Source: Nocardioides jiangxiensis (GTDB taxonomy: Bacteria > Actinomycetota > Actinomycetes > Propionibacteriales > Nocardioidaceae). From it: a stretch of DNA of 64,000 nt. A program made the translations under genes and the position numbers. The notes under the pieces were generated by a model, which was not told where the DNA came from, searched no databases, and worked only from the letters and a program-made list of their open reading frames with translations. Positions 7,552 to 14,959 of this stretch are shown here, one piece after another. The stretch is taken from NCBI RefSeq assembly GCF_030580915.1, contig NZ_JAUQTA010000001.1:62001-126000 (forward strand), in the 5' to 3' direction. How positions within the stretch are numbered: position 1 is the stretch's first letter; each line of letters starts with the position of its first letter.

Positions 7552-7999
7552 AGACGGAGTGGGGATCCGGCACGTAGTCGGCGAACGGCGGGCACTCCAC
7601 GAAGCCGTGCCGCGCGTAGAGGCGCCGGGCGGGAGCGAAGTAGTCCTCGACCCCGGTCTCGAGGGAGACGCGGGCAGCGCCACGGCGTGCGGCCTCGGCC
7701 AGCAGGTGCAGCAGCATCGCGGCACCCGTGCCCCGGCCGCGGTGCTCACGGACCGCCCGCATCGACTTGATCTCCAGGTGGCCGTCGCCGAGGTCGCGCA
7801 GTGCGCCGCAGCCGAGCAGGGTGCCGTCGTCCCAGGCGCTGTAGAAGGTGATGTCGGGTGCGCGCAGGGCCTCGAGGTCGAGCGCGTGGACCGAGTCCGC
7901 CGGCGAGGTGGCGTACATGTCGGCGAGGTGCTCGGCGAGCAGGGCCTGCACCTCTCCCCCACTGAGGTCGTCGGCGCGGATCTGCAGGCGCTCGCTCAC
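7532..7999 (-). CDS. GNAT-family N-acetyltransferase
   Basis: This 155-residue acetyl-CoA-dependent acyltransferase has the usual GNAT elements. LLGCGALRDLGDGHLEIKSMRA is the beta4 segment, VREHRGRGTGAAMLLHLLAEAARRG is the acetyl-CoA pyrophosphate loop (R-x-x-G-x-G/A), and ARRLYARHGFVECPPFADY is the C-terminal motif B. The substrate is not predictable. GTG 7999 overlaps the stop of the upstream dehydrogenase gene by four bases (GTGA), so translation is likely coupled. The 3' end overlaps the convergent GT-C gene. Confidence 0.87.
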   Translation of the reverse strand: MSERLQIRADDLSGGEVQALLAEHLADMYATSPADSVHALDLEALRAPDITFYSAWDDGTLLGCGALRDLGDGHLEIKSMRAVREHRGRGTGAAMLLHLLAEAARRGAARVSLETGVEDYFAPARRLYARHGFVECPPFADYVPDPHSVFMTRAV

Positions 8000-9012
8000 G
8001 GCTGCAGCATCACCTTGATCGCCCGGCGCTCGTCCATCGCCTCGTAGCCGGCTGCGACCTCGTCGAGGGGCAGGGTCAGGTCGAAGACGCGGCCGGGGTC
8101 GATCGCGCCGTCGAGGACGAGTGCGAGCAGCTCGGGCAGGTACTTGCGGACCGGCGCCATGCCACCGGCCAGGCCCACGTTGCGGCCGAACATCGTCGAG
8201 ACCGGCAGCACCACGCCGTGGGGTACGCCGACGAACCCGACGGTCGAGCCCGGACGGGCTGCGTGGAACGCGGTCTTCATCGAGTCGTCGGTGCCCACGC
8301 ACTCGAGCACCGAGTCGGCGCCCGCTCCGCCGGTGAGCTCGAGGACCGCCGCCGTCGCCTCCTTGCCGCGGACGGCGACGATGTCGGTGGCACCGAACGC
8401 CGTCGCGATCTGCTGCCGCGGCGCGTGGCGCGACATCGCGATGATCCGGTCGGCGCCGAGCTGCTTCGCGGCCAGGACGCCGCAGAGGCCGACCGCGCCG
8501 TCGCCGACGACCACGGCCGTCCCGCCCGGGCGGACCCCCGCGGACACCGCGGCGTGCCAGCCGGTCGGCATCACGTCGGCCAGGGCCAGCAGCGACGGGA
8601 CCAGGGACGCGTCCGGGGTGCTCGGGACCTTCACGAGGGAACCGTCGGCCTGCGTGACGCGGGCGTACTCCGCCTGGCCGCTGACGGTGAAGCCGAGGTT
8701 GACGCAGGCGGACTGCATGCCGGCGGCGCAGTGCACGCAGGTGTTGTCGCAGTGGTCGAAGGGGACGACGACGAAGTCGCCGACCCGGATGTCGCGGACG
8801 TCGCTTCCGACCTCCTCGACGAGGCCGATGCACTCGTGGCCGATCGTGTTGCCCGCGACGATCGGGTTCTCCCCGCGGTAGGGCCACAGGTCCGAGCCGC
8901 AGATGCAGCCGGCGACCACCTTCACGATGGCGTCCGTGGGCTTCTCGATGCGGGGGTCCGGGACCTCCGAGAGACGGATGTCGCGGGTGCCGTGGATCGT
9001 CGTTGCGCGCAT
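7996..9012 (-). CDS. Zinc-dependent alcohol dehydrogenase family protein (MDR superfamily)
   Basis: This 338-residue medium-chain dehydrogenase/reductase has the catalytic-zinc ligands Cys in GCICGSDLW and GHE in NTIGHECIGLVEEVG. The structural-zinc lobe is CDNTCVHCAAGMQSAC, with the four Cys spaced as in the family. The Rossmann motif is VVVGDGAVGLCGVLAAKQLG. It should oxidise an alcohol or reduce an aldehyde with NAD(P). It is first gene of a two-gene operon with the GNAT protein. ATG 9012 is preceded by AAGGAT, which can be read either as a ribosome site or as a weak -10. The operator of the divergent MurA gene lies 71 bp upstream and could also affect it. Confidence 0.88.
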   Translation of the reverse strand: MRATTIHGTRDIRLSEVPDPRIEKPTDAIVKVVAGCICGSDLWPYRGENPIVAGNTIGHECIGLVEEVGSDVRDIRVGDFVVVPFDHCDNTCVHCAAGMQSACVNLGFTVSGQAEYARVTQADGSLVKVPSTPDASLVPSLLALADVMPTGWHAAVSAGVRPGGTAVVVGDGAVGLCGVLAAKQLGADRIIAMSRHAPRQQIATAFGATDIVAVRGKEATAAVLELTGGAGADSVLECVGTDDSMKTAFHAARPGSTVGFVGVPHGVVLPVSTMFGRNVGLAGGMAPVRKYLPELLALVLDGAIDPGRVFDLTLPLDEVAAGYEAMDERRAIKVMLQP

Positions 9013-9077
9013 GGTGCGATCCTTGCACGGGGCTGCTCGCGCCCGCGCTCCTCCGGCGCGTCCCGCGTGACCTTCCG

Positions 9078-9105
9078 TTGACGTATCTCATATCTGAGAT
9101 ACCTT
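9078..9105 (+). promoter_or_regulatory. Promoter of the XRE-MurA gene, leaderless
   Basis: TTGACG (9078-9083) and TACCTT (9100-9105) are separated by 16 bases. The -10 ends six bases before ATG 9112, so the transcript should begin at or next to the start codon. Confidence 0.7.
9083..9102. promoter_or_regulatory. Operator: perfect inverted repeat inside the MurA promoter
   Basis: GTATCTCA and TGAGATAC are perfect 8-bp arms around a 4-base spacer (TATC). The site fills the region between -35 and -10 and ends nine bases before the start codon. The gene it controls encodes an XRE-type DNA-binding domain, so autorepression is the simplest reading. Confidence 0.7.
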
Positions 9106-9111
9106 GGATGC

Positions 9112-10638
9112 ATGACCGAGGACTACCTGGGACGCATCGGCAACCTGATCCGCGACGCGCGGAAGCACCGTGGCCTGACGCAGCAGCAGCTCGCTGACCT
9201 GCTCGGGACCAGCCAGTCGGCCGTCAACCGGATCGAGAAGGGCCACCAGAACCTCTCCCTGGAGATGCTGGCCCGCATCGGTGCCGCTCTCGACTCCGAG
9301 ATCGTCTCCCTGGGAGCCGGCCCGACGCACCTGCGGATCACGGGTCCGACGAAGCTCTCCGGCACGATCGCGGTGAAGACCTCCAAGAACGCCGGCGTCG
9401 CGCTGCTGTGTGCCTCCCTGCTCAACAAGGGCCGGACGACGCTGCGCAAGGTCGCTCGCATCGAGGAGGTCAACCGGCTGATCGAGGTGCTCGAGAGCCT
9501 CGGCGTGCAGACCCGCTGGCTCAACGAGGACAACGACCTCGAGATCATCCCGCCGGCCACGCTGGACCTCTCGAACATCGACGAGGCCGCTGCGCGTCGT
9601 ACCCGCTCGGTGATCATGTTCCTGGGCCCGCTGCTGCACCGCGAGGACGAGTTCGCCCTCCCCTACGCCGGCGGCTGCAACCTGGGTGAGCGCACTGTCG
9701 AGCCGCACCTGTCGGCCCTGCGCCCGTTCGGCCTGACGGTGAAGACCACCGACGGCTCCTACAACGCCAGCGTCAACCGGGCCATCGAGCCGGGCAAGCC
9801 GATCGTCCTCACCGAGCGCGGCGACACCGTCACCGAGAACGCGCTCATGGCGGCCGCCCTCCACCCGGGCACGACGGTGATCCGCAACGCCTCCTCCAAC
9901 TACATGGTCCAGGACCTCTGCTTCTACCTGCAGAAGCTGGGCGTCACGGTCGAGGGTGTCGGCACCACGACGCTGACCGTCACGGGTCTGCGCGAGATCG
10001 ACGTGGACGTCGACTACGCGCCGTCGGAGGACCCGATCGAGGCGATGTCCCTGCTCGCGGCGGCCATCGTGACGGAGTCGGAGATCACCATCCAGCGCGT
10101 GCCCATCGAGTTCATGGAGATCGAGCTCGCCACCCTCGAGGAGATGGGGCTGCGCTACGACGTCTCGGCGGAGTACCTCGCCGAGAACGGCCACACGCGC
10201 CTGGTCGACCTCACGCCGAAGCCGTCCCGGCTGCGCGCGCCGCTGGACAAGATCCACCCGCTGCCGTTCCCGGGTCTCAACATCGACAACCTGCCGTTCT
10301 TCGCGGTCATCGCCGCGGTGGCCGAGGGGCAGACCCTGCTGCACGACTGGGTCTACGAGAACCGCGCGATCTACCTGACCGAGCTCACCAAGCTCGGCGG
10401 CAACGTGAAGCTCCTCGACCCGCACCGCGTGCTCGTGGAAGGCCCCACGCACTTCTCCGGCACCGAGATCGTGTGCCCGCCGGCGCTGCGCCCGGCCGTC
10501 GTCATCCTGCTGGCGATGCTGGCCTCGAAGGGCACGAGCGTGCTCCGGTCGACGTACGTCATCCACCGTGGCTACGAGGACCTCGCCGAGCGGCTCAACG
10601 AGCTCGGCGCCAACATCGTCACCTTCCGCGACATCTGA
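9112..10638 (+). CDS. XRE helix-turn-helix fused to a MurA-like UDP-GlcNAc 1-carboxyvinyltransferase
   Basis: This 508-residue fusion has an XRE/Cro-type DNA-binding domain at residues 5-65 (HRGLTQQQLADLLGTSQSAVNRIEKG). An enolpyruvyl-transferase domain of MurA type follows from about residue 73. Visible MurA landmarks are Lys92-Asn93 in KTSKNAGVALL, Arg-rich ARRTRSVIMFLGPLL and a flexible-loop Cys189 in YAGGCNLGERTVEPH, the position attacked by fosfomycin in classical MurA. The segment that is usually FPTDxQ reads FPGLNIDNLPFFA, with Asp392, so it is a divergent paralogue. Classical MurA makes UDP-GlcNAc-enolpyruvate for peptidoglycan. Here the fused domain and operator suggest a regulated or regulatory enzyme; whether it is active is unproven. 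Confidence 0.85.
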   Translation: MTEDYLGRIGNLIRDARKHRGLTQQQLADLLGTSQSAVNRIEKGHQNLSLEMLARIGAALDSEIVSLGAGPTHLRITGPTKLSGTIAVKTSKNAGVALLCASLLNKGRTTLRKVARIEEVNRLIEVLESLGVQTRWLNEDNDLEIIPPATLDLSNIDEAAARRTRSVIMFLGPLLHREDEFALPYAGGCNLGERTVEPHLSALRPFGLTVKTTDGSYNASVNRAIEPGKPIVLTERGDTVTENALMAAALHPGTTVIRNASSNYMVQDLCFYLQKLGVTVEGVGTTTLTVTGLREIDVDVDYAPSEDPIEAMSLLAAAIVTESEITIQRVPIEFMEIELATLEEMGLRYDVSAEYLAENGHTRLVDLTPKPSRLRAPLDKIHPLPFPGLNIDNLPFFAVIAAVAEGQTLLHDWVYENRAIYLTELTKLGGNVKLLDPHRVLVEGPTHFSGTEIVCPPALRPAVVILLAMLASKGTSVLRSTYVIHRGYEDLAERLNELGANIVTFRDI

Positions 10639-10650
10639 CCGGATGCACGA

Positions 10651-10684
10651 CGAGCCCGTCACGACCCTGGTCGTGGCGGGCTCG
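10651..10684. terminator. Bidirectional hairpin terminator
   Basis: CGAGCCCG-T-CACGACC pairs with GGTCGTG-G-CGGGCTCG (16 bp including one T-G pair) around two bases. It sits between the convergent MurA-like gene and the zinc-ribbon gene, 13 bases from each stop. Confidence 0.8.
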
Positions 10685-10696
10685 ACTGCGTGTGGG

Positions 10697-10963
10697 TCAG
10701 TCGAAGAGCGTGGCGATCCACGCCTGGGCGCGCGGAGGCCGCGGCGGAGGCGCCGTCATGTCGGCGGTGATCCGCGGGATCGCCATGGTGTGCCGGCCGT
10801 CGGACTCGTGCCACGCACGCTCGGCGTCGATCAGCTCGGCCAGCTCGTAGCGCGCCAGGAAGATGCCGTGCCCGTCCGGGCACTGCTGGATCTCGATGCG
10901 GCCCACGCCGCGCTGCACCATCCCTGCGCCACACCGGGGGCAGGCCATCGACTCCGCGTCCAT
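10697..10963 (-). CDS. TFIIB-type zinc-ribbon protein
   Basis: This 88-residue protein has an N-terminal zinc ribbon of the zf-TFIIB type: CPRCGAGMVQRGVGRIEIQQCPDGHGIFLARYELAELI, with two Cys from the first knuckle and Cys/His from the second. The C-terminal half is Pro/Arg-rich. The family is common in bacteria and has no established function; nucleic-acid or metal binding is an inference. ATG 10963 is six bases after TAGGTT on the minus strand. Confidence 0.8.
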   Translation of the reverse strand: MDAESMACPRCGAGMVQRGVGRIEIQQCPDGHGIFLARYELAELIDAERAWHESDGRHTMAIPRITADMTAPPPRPPRAQAWIATLFD

Positions 10964-10969
10964 GGAGCG

Positions 10970-10975
10970 AACCTA
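10970..10975 (-). promoter_or_regulatory. -10 hexamer of a leaderless promoter (zinc-ribbon gene)
   Basis: TAGGTT on the minus strand, six bases before ATG 10963. Confidence 0.6.
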
Positions 10976-11044
10976 CTCCCCCGATGCCCTGTTTTGAGCA
11001 GGTCGCACCATGGCGCGTCACGGGTTCTTTGCCACGATGGCTGC

Positions 11045-11803
11045 ATGATCCCGTTCGCGCACCGTGGCGGCGCCCTCCACCCGGAGCTCGAGGGCCTCGA
11101 GAACACGCTGGCCGCCTTCCGCCACGCCTATGCGTTGGGCTACCGGCACCTGGAGACGGACGTCCACGTGACCCGCGATGGCGTCCTGCTCGCGTTCCAC
11201 GACGAGCGGCTGGACCGGGTCACCGACCTGACCGGTGCCCTCGCCGACCTGACGTACGCCGAGGTCCGCACGGCCCGCGTGGGCGGCCGCGAGCCGGTGC
11301 CGACGCTGGCCGACCTGGTCGACGCCTTTCCCGAGGCCAGGTTCAACATCGACATCAAGTCGCGCCGTGCAGCGGCTCCCCTGGCGCGCTTCCTGACGGA
11401 CCGCGGCGTGGAGGATCGCGTCATGGTCGGCTCGTTCTCGCCTGCCGCGCTGCGCGAGTTCCGGCGGCTCACGCGTGGCGCGGTGCCGACGTCGGCCCAT
11501 CCCCTGGAGGTGGCGGCGTTCCTCGCCTCCCCGAGCGGGCGGGTTGCCGGGCGGCTGACGATGGGGCGCCCACGGGCCCTGCAGGTGCCGGTGCGGCACG
11601 GGCGCGTCCGTGTCGTCACGCGTCGGTTCGTCGAGAAGGCACACGCGGCCGGACTCGAGGTCCACGTCTGGACGGTGGACGACCCGGCGGAGATCCGCAG
11701 GCTCCACGAGCTCGGCGTGGACGGGATCTTCACCGACCGCACCGACCTCCTGCGTGACACGTTGACCGAGCTGGGCCTGTGGCACTCCGTGGAGGACTCA
11801 TGA
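11045..11803 (+). CDS. Glycerophosphodiester phosphodiesterase
   Basis: This 252-residue cytoplasmic GDPD hydrolyses glycerophosphodiesters to glycerol-3-phosphate and an alcohol. The catalytic signature is complete: AHRGG near the start, the metal ligands in LENTLAAFRHAYALGYRHLETDVHVTRDG, the catalytic His in LLAFHDERLDR, and NIDIKS. The C-terminal repeat GLEVHVWTVDDPAEIRRLHELGVDGIFTDRTD is typical. No signal peptide. The stop overlaps the next ATG (ATGA), so it is coupled to the transporter gene. No ribosome site is visible; CACGAT six bases before ATG 11045 may be a -10. Confidence 0.9.
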   Translation: MIPFAHRGGALHPELEGLENTLAAFRHAYALGYRHLETDVHVTRDGVLLAFHDERLDRVTDLTGALADLTYAEVRTARVGGREPVPTLADLVDAFPEARFNIDIKSRRAAAPLARFLTDRGVEDRVMVGSFSPAALREFRRLTRGAVPTSAHPLEVAAFLASPSGRVAGRLTMGRPRALQVPVRHGRVRVVTRRFVEKAHAAGLEVHVWTVDDPAEIRRLHELGVDGIFTDRTDLLRDTLTELGLWHSVEDS

Positions 11804-13131
11804 GCACGTTCGCCGACCTGCGCCCCCTGGAGCGGGCCCGCGAGCAGCGGGCGTGGTACTTCTACGACTGGGCCAACTCCGCCTTCGCCACCACCGTGCT
11901 CGGCGCCCTGTTCGCGCCGTACCTGATCGCCGTGGCCGAGGACGCGGTCGGCGAGCACGGCCGCCTGCACCTGCTCGGCCTGGCCATCGCGCCCGGAGCG
12001 CTGCCGTCGTACACGATCACCGTGTCGACCCTGCTGGGGGCCGTCCTCTACCCGCTCGTCGGTGCCGTCGCGGACCGCAGTGCCCGCAAGCCCGGGATGC
12101 TCGCGGGGTATGCATGGCTCGGGTCGGGTTCGGCCGCTCTCCTCTTCTTCCTCACCCGCGACACGGTCTGGCTCGGCGTGGTCGCCTTCCTCGTCGCGAA
12201 CCTCTCCTTCGGCGCCTCGATCGTCATCAACGACGCGATCCTCCCGCTCATCTCCGAGGAGCACGAGCGTGACCGGGCCTCCTCGACGGGTTGGGCCTAC
12301 GGCTACGCCGGGGGCGGACTGCTCCTGGCCATCAACTTCGCCATGGTGAAGTTCCACGACGGGATCGGCCTCACGGAGTCGATGGCGGTGCGCCTGAGCC
12401 TGCTCTCCGCAGCGGCGTGGTGGGCGGCGTTCACCCTCATCCCGTGGCGAGGGATCCGCCGGCACGCTCCGGTCGACGTGGAGCGGGTCGAGGGCGGCGT
12501 GCTGCACCGCTCGTTCGGCCAGCTCGCACACACGCTGCGCGACCTGCGGAACTACCCGGTCGCCGTGACCTTCCTCGTCGCCTACCTCTTCTTCAACGAC
12601 GGCATCCAGACCGTGGTCGCGTCGGCGTCGACGTTCGGGGTGGAGGAGCTCGGCTTCGCGACGGGCGACGTGCTGCTCGCCTATCTGGTCGTCCAGTTCG
12701 TCGCGGTCGGTGGTGCCATCGGGTTCGGGCGGCTGGCGGCACGCGTGGGAGCGAAGCGGACGGTGCTCACCGGCATCGGCGGCTGGATCGTCATCGTGAC
12801 GGTGGCGCTGGTCGTGCCCGACCGCAACTTCCCGGCCTTCCTCGCGCTGGCCGCAGCGATCGGCATCGTGCTCGGGGGCACGCAGGCGCTGGCGAGGTCC
12901 TACTTCACGCTGCTGATCCCGCGCGGAAAGGAGGCGGAGTACTTCAGCTTCTACCACGCGATGGACCGGGGCACCTCGTGGCTCGGCACGCTGACGTTCG
13001 GCCTCGTCTACCAGCTGACCGGGTCCTACCGCCCTGCCATCTTCGCGCTGATCGTGTTCTTCGTGGTGGGTGGCGCCCTCCTCGCGCGGGTCGACACCGC
13101 GCGCGGTATGCGGGACGCTGGAACCGTCTGA
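11800..13131 (+). CDS. UMF1/Atg22-type MFS transporter
   Basis: This 443-residue protein has about twelve hydrophobic segments. The opening EQRAWYFYDWANSAFATTVLGALFAPYL is the hallmark of the UMF1 branch of the major facilitator superfamily, related to the fungal vacuolar effluxer Atg22. ADRSARKPGMLAGYAWLG is the loop 2-3 MFS motif. Substrate is unknown. Coupling to a glycerophosphodiesterase suggests that the pair may handle glycerophosphodiesters or a breakdown product, which is an inference. ATG 11800 lies inside the GDPD stop (ATGA). Confidence 0.87.
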   Translation: MSTFADLRPLERAREQRAWYFYDWANSAFATTVLGALFAPYLIAVAEDAVGEHGRLHLLGLAIAPGALPSYTITVSTLLGAVLYPLVGAVADRSARKPGMLAGYAWLGSGSAALLFFLTRDTVWLGVVAFLVANLSFGASIVINDAILPLISEEHERDRASSTGWAYGYAGGGLLLAINFAMVKFHDGIGLTESMAVRLSLLSAAAWWAAFTLIPWRGIRRHAPVDVERVEGGVLHRSFGQLAHTLRDLRNYPVAVTFLVAYLFFNDGIQTVVASASTFGVEELGFATGDVLLAYLVVQFVAVGGAIGFGRLAARVGAKRTVLTGIGGWIVIVTVALVVPDRNFPAFLALAAAIGIVLGGTQALARSYFTLLIPRGKEAEYFSFYHAMDRGTSWLGTLTFGLVYQLTGSYRPAIFALIVFFVVGGALLARVDTARGMRDAGTV

Positions 13132-13147
13132 CGACTCGGGCCGGTCG

Positions 13148-13174
13148 GGGAATCCTTGCCCGTGCCCGTACGTT
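13148..13174 (+). promoter_or_regulatory. SigR (ECF sigma, thiol-stress) type promoter of rbpA
   Basis: GGGAAT (13148-13153), exactly 18 bases, then GTT (13172-13174). This matches the SigR/SigH consensus GGAAT-N18-GTT. In Streptomyces rbpA belongs to the SigR regulon, which supports the call. Confidence 0.8.
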
Positions 13175-13183
13175 TGATGACAA

Positions 13184-13201
13184 CGACACCAACTGGTGTC
13201 G
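13184..13201. repeat. Inverted repeat in the rbpA leader
   Basis: CGACACCA and TGGTGTCG are perfect 8-bp arms around two bases. It begins ten bases after the SigR -10 element, at or just after the predicted transcription start, so it could be an operator or a leader hairpin. Confidence 0.5.
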
Positions 13202-13289
13202 GCTCCTCGCGTCATGGTGACGGCTCCCGTGCGTCCCATCAGCGAGAGCCACATCAACGGGAACCACCCCACGTCATCCGGAGGTAGCA

Positions 13290-13676
13290 ATGGCAGAGCG
13301 CACGCTGCGCGGGGCTCGTCTCGGAGGCCAGAGCTTCGAGGACGAGCGCGGGATCGAGTTCGCTGCACGGCAGCAGGTCGGTTACAACTGCCCGCAGGGG
13401 CACTTCTTCGAGATCACGATGTCGGTCGAGGCCGACATCCCGGCCCAGTGGGAGTGCCCGCGCTGTGGCACCGTCGCGCTGAGCGCAGCGGGCATCCTGC
13501 CCGAGGAGAAGGCCGAGAAGCCTGTACGCACGCACTGGGACATGCTCCTCGAGCGTCGCTCGGTCGAGGAGCTGGAGGACATCCTCACCGAGCGGCTGGA
13601 GCTCCTGCGCGGTGGCGAGATCGGACCGGCCCACCTGCACCGCCCGAGCAAGGCCAAGAAGAAGGCCAACGCCTGA
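13290..13676 (+). CDS. rbpA: RNA polymerase-binding protein RbpA
   Basis: RbpA binds RNA polymerase and the principal sigma factors, stabilises open complexes and raises rifampicin tolerance; it is restricted to actinobacteria. The 128-residue protein has the full pattern: N-terminal MAERTLRGARLGGQSFEDERG, the zinc-fold core YNCPQGHFFEITMSVEADIPAQWECPRCG with its Cys/His ligands, and the basic linker and sigma-interaction helix THWDMLLERRSVEELEDILTERLELLRGG. The tail is Lys-rich. ATG 13290 has GGAGG seven bases upstream. Two elements upstream suggest thiol-stress control. Confidence 0.97.
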   Translation: MAERTLRGARLGGQSFEDERGIEFAARQQVGYNCPQGHFFEITMSVEADIPAQWECPRCGTVALSAAGILPEEKAEKPVRTHWDMLLERRSVEELEDILTERLELLRGGEIGPAHLHRPSKAKKKANA

Positions 13677-13688
13677 GCCGATGCACCG

Positions 13689-13703
13689 CCGAGCCCGGCT
13701 CGG
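13689..13703. terminator. Short hairpin between rbpA and fxsA
   Basis: CCGAGC-CCG-GCTCGG, 6-bp stem in the 27-bp gap between convergent genes. Confidence 0.45.
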
Positions 13704-14198
13704 TCAGTCGTCGACGACCTCGCCCTGCACCACGTCGTGGTGCCCCCGGCGGGGTCGTTGCTCATTTCCGCCGAGGTCGGGACCACCGGCCAGCGGTCGC
13801 GACGGCAGCACGACCAGGCGCGCTGCGACGAACCGGGTGAGCACACCGCGTGCGATCGGGCGCGTGAAGGGCAGGATGCAGAAGAAGCCGACGATGTCGG
13901 AGAGGAACCCGGGCGTGAGCATCAGTACGCCGCCCACCAGGATCAGCATGCCGTCGGCGATCTCGCGAGCGGGCATCCGTCCGGACCCGAACGCCGCGCC
14001 GAGTGCCGCGAGCGCGCGCCGACCCTCGCGCTTGAGGAGCCACGCGCCGAACAGGCTGTCGGCGACCAGCAGGAGGATCGTCCACCCGACCCCGACCGTC
14101 TGGCCGACCCGCACGATCACGATCAGCTCGAGCAGCGGCACACCGATGAAGAGGACGGCCAGCAGCCAGCCGGGGACGCTGCGTACGGAGGTGGTCAC
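13704..14198 (-). CDS. fxsA: FxsA-family membrane protein
   Basis: This 164-residue protein has the FxsA cytoplasmic-membrane domain: LLAVLFIGVPLLELIVIVRVGQTVGVGWTILLLVADSLFGAWLLKREG then GMLILVGGVLMLTPGFLSDIVGFFCILPFTRP. Four hydrophobic segments are visible, and the C-terminal tail is hydrophilic and acidic. In E. coli FxsA overproduction relieves phage T7 exclusion by F-plasmid; no general role is known. GTG 14198 lies four bases after the stop of the mannosyltransferase gene, so the two are probably cotranscribed. Confidence 0.88.
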   Translation of the reverse strand: MTTSVRSVPGWLLAVLFIGVPLLELIVIVRVGQTVGVGWTILLLVADSLFGAWLLKREGRRALAALGAAFGSGRMPAREIADGMLILVGGVLMLTPGFLSDIVGFFCILPFTRPIARGVLTRFVAARLVVLPSRPLAGGPDLGGNEQRPRRGHHDVVQGEVVDD

Positions 14199-14202
14199 AC
14201 CC

Positions 14203-14958
14203 TCAGCGTCGCATGCCGCCCAAGGCGCGGAGCACCTGGCCCCACCTCTGCTTCAGCCCCCACCAGGTGATGCGCTGCAGTGACTCCACAGCCACCGCCC
14301 GGCTCATCTTGGAGTCACCCCGTTCGCGCTCGACGAACTCGATGGGGACCTCACGCACGGTCAGGCCCGACTTGAGGGTCCGCCAGGCCATGTCCGTCTG
14401 GAAGACGTAGCCGGTGACGTTGACCGTGCCGATGTCGATCTTCTCCAGCGTCGTGCGCCGGAACAGCCGGTAGCCGGCGGTGGAGTCGTGCACGCGGATC
14501 CCGAGCAGGAGCCGGACGTAGAGGTTGCCGAAGGCCGACAGCAGCCGTCGGAAGAGCGGCCAGTTCACGACGGACCCACCGGGGACGTAGCGAGAGCCGA
14601 TCACGAGGTCGGCGTCGAGGAGCGCCGACCGCAGGCGGTAGAGCTGCTCGGGCTGGTGCGAGCCGTCGGCATCCATCTCGCCGATGACGTCGTAGCCCTG
14701 GGCGAGCGCGACCTGGAAGCCGTGCAGGTACGCCGCGCCGAGGCCGGCCTTCTCCGTGCGGTGCACGACCTGGACCTGCGGGTCCTCGGCCGCCAGCGCA
14801 TCGGCGATCGCACCGGTGCCGTCGGGCGAGCCGTCGTCGACGATCATCACGTCGACCTCGGGCTCAGCGGCCCTGAGCCGTCCGACGATCCAGGCGAGGT
14901 TCTCGGCCTCGTTGTACGTGGGAACGACCATGACGGTACGGCCGAGCCCGTCGTTCAC
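14203..14958 (-). CDS. Polyprenol monophosphomannose synthase (GT2)
   Basis: This enzyme transfers mannose from GDP-mannose to polyprenyl phosphate, giving the lipid-linked donor for protein O-mannosylation and lipoglycans. The 251-residue GT2 domain shows VMVVPTYNEAENL, the DDGSPDGT nucleotide-sugar loop, GLGAAYLHGF, the DADGSHQPEQL catalytic metal motif and GSRYVPGG. GTG 14958 follows the lnt stop by one base and has GAAGGA about ten bases upstream. The lnt/ppm pairing is conserved: in mycobacteria the two activities are fused in Ppm1 or encoded by adjacent genes. Here they are separate. Confidence 0.88.
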   Translation of the reverse strand: MNDGLGRTVMVVPTYNEAENLAWIVGRLRAAEPEVDVMIVDDGSPDGTGAIADALAAEDPQVQVVHRTEKAGLGAAYLHGFQVALAQGYDVIGEMDADGSHQPEQLYRLRSALLDADLVIGSRYVPGGSVVNWPLFRRLLSAFGNLYVRLLLGIRVHDSTAGYRLFRRTTLEKIDIGTVNVTGYVFQTDMAWRTLKSGLTVREVPIEFVERERGDSKMSRAVAVESLQRITWWGLKQRWGQVLRALGGMRR

Positions 14959-14959
14959 G

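Noticed and set aside
9013..9023. AAGGAT before the ADH start as a -10
   Set aside because: It also reads as a Shine-Dalgarno AAGGA at a good distance, as it does before the M20 gene; the two cannot be separated from sequence, so I did not count them as leaderless.
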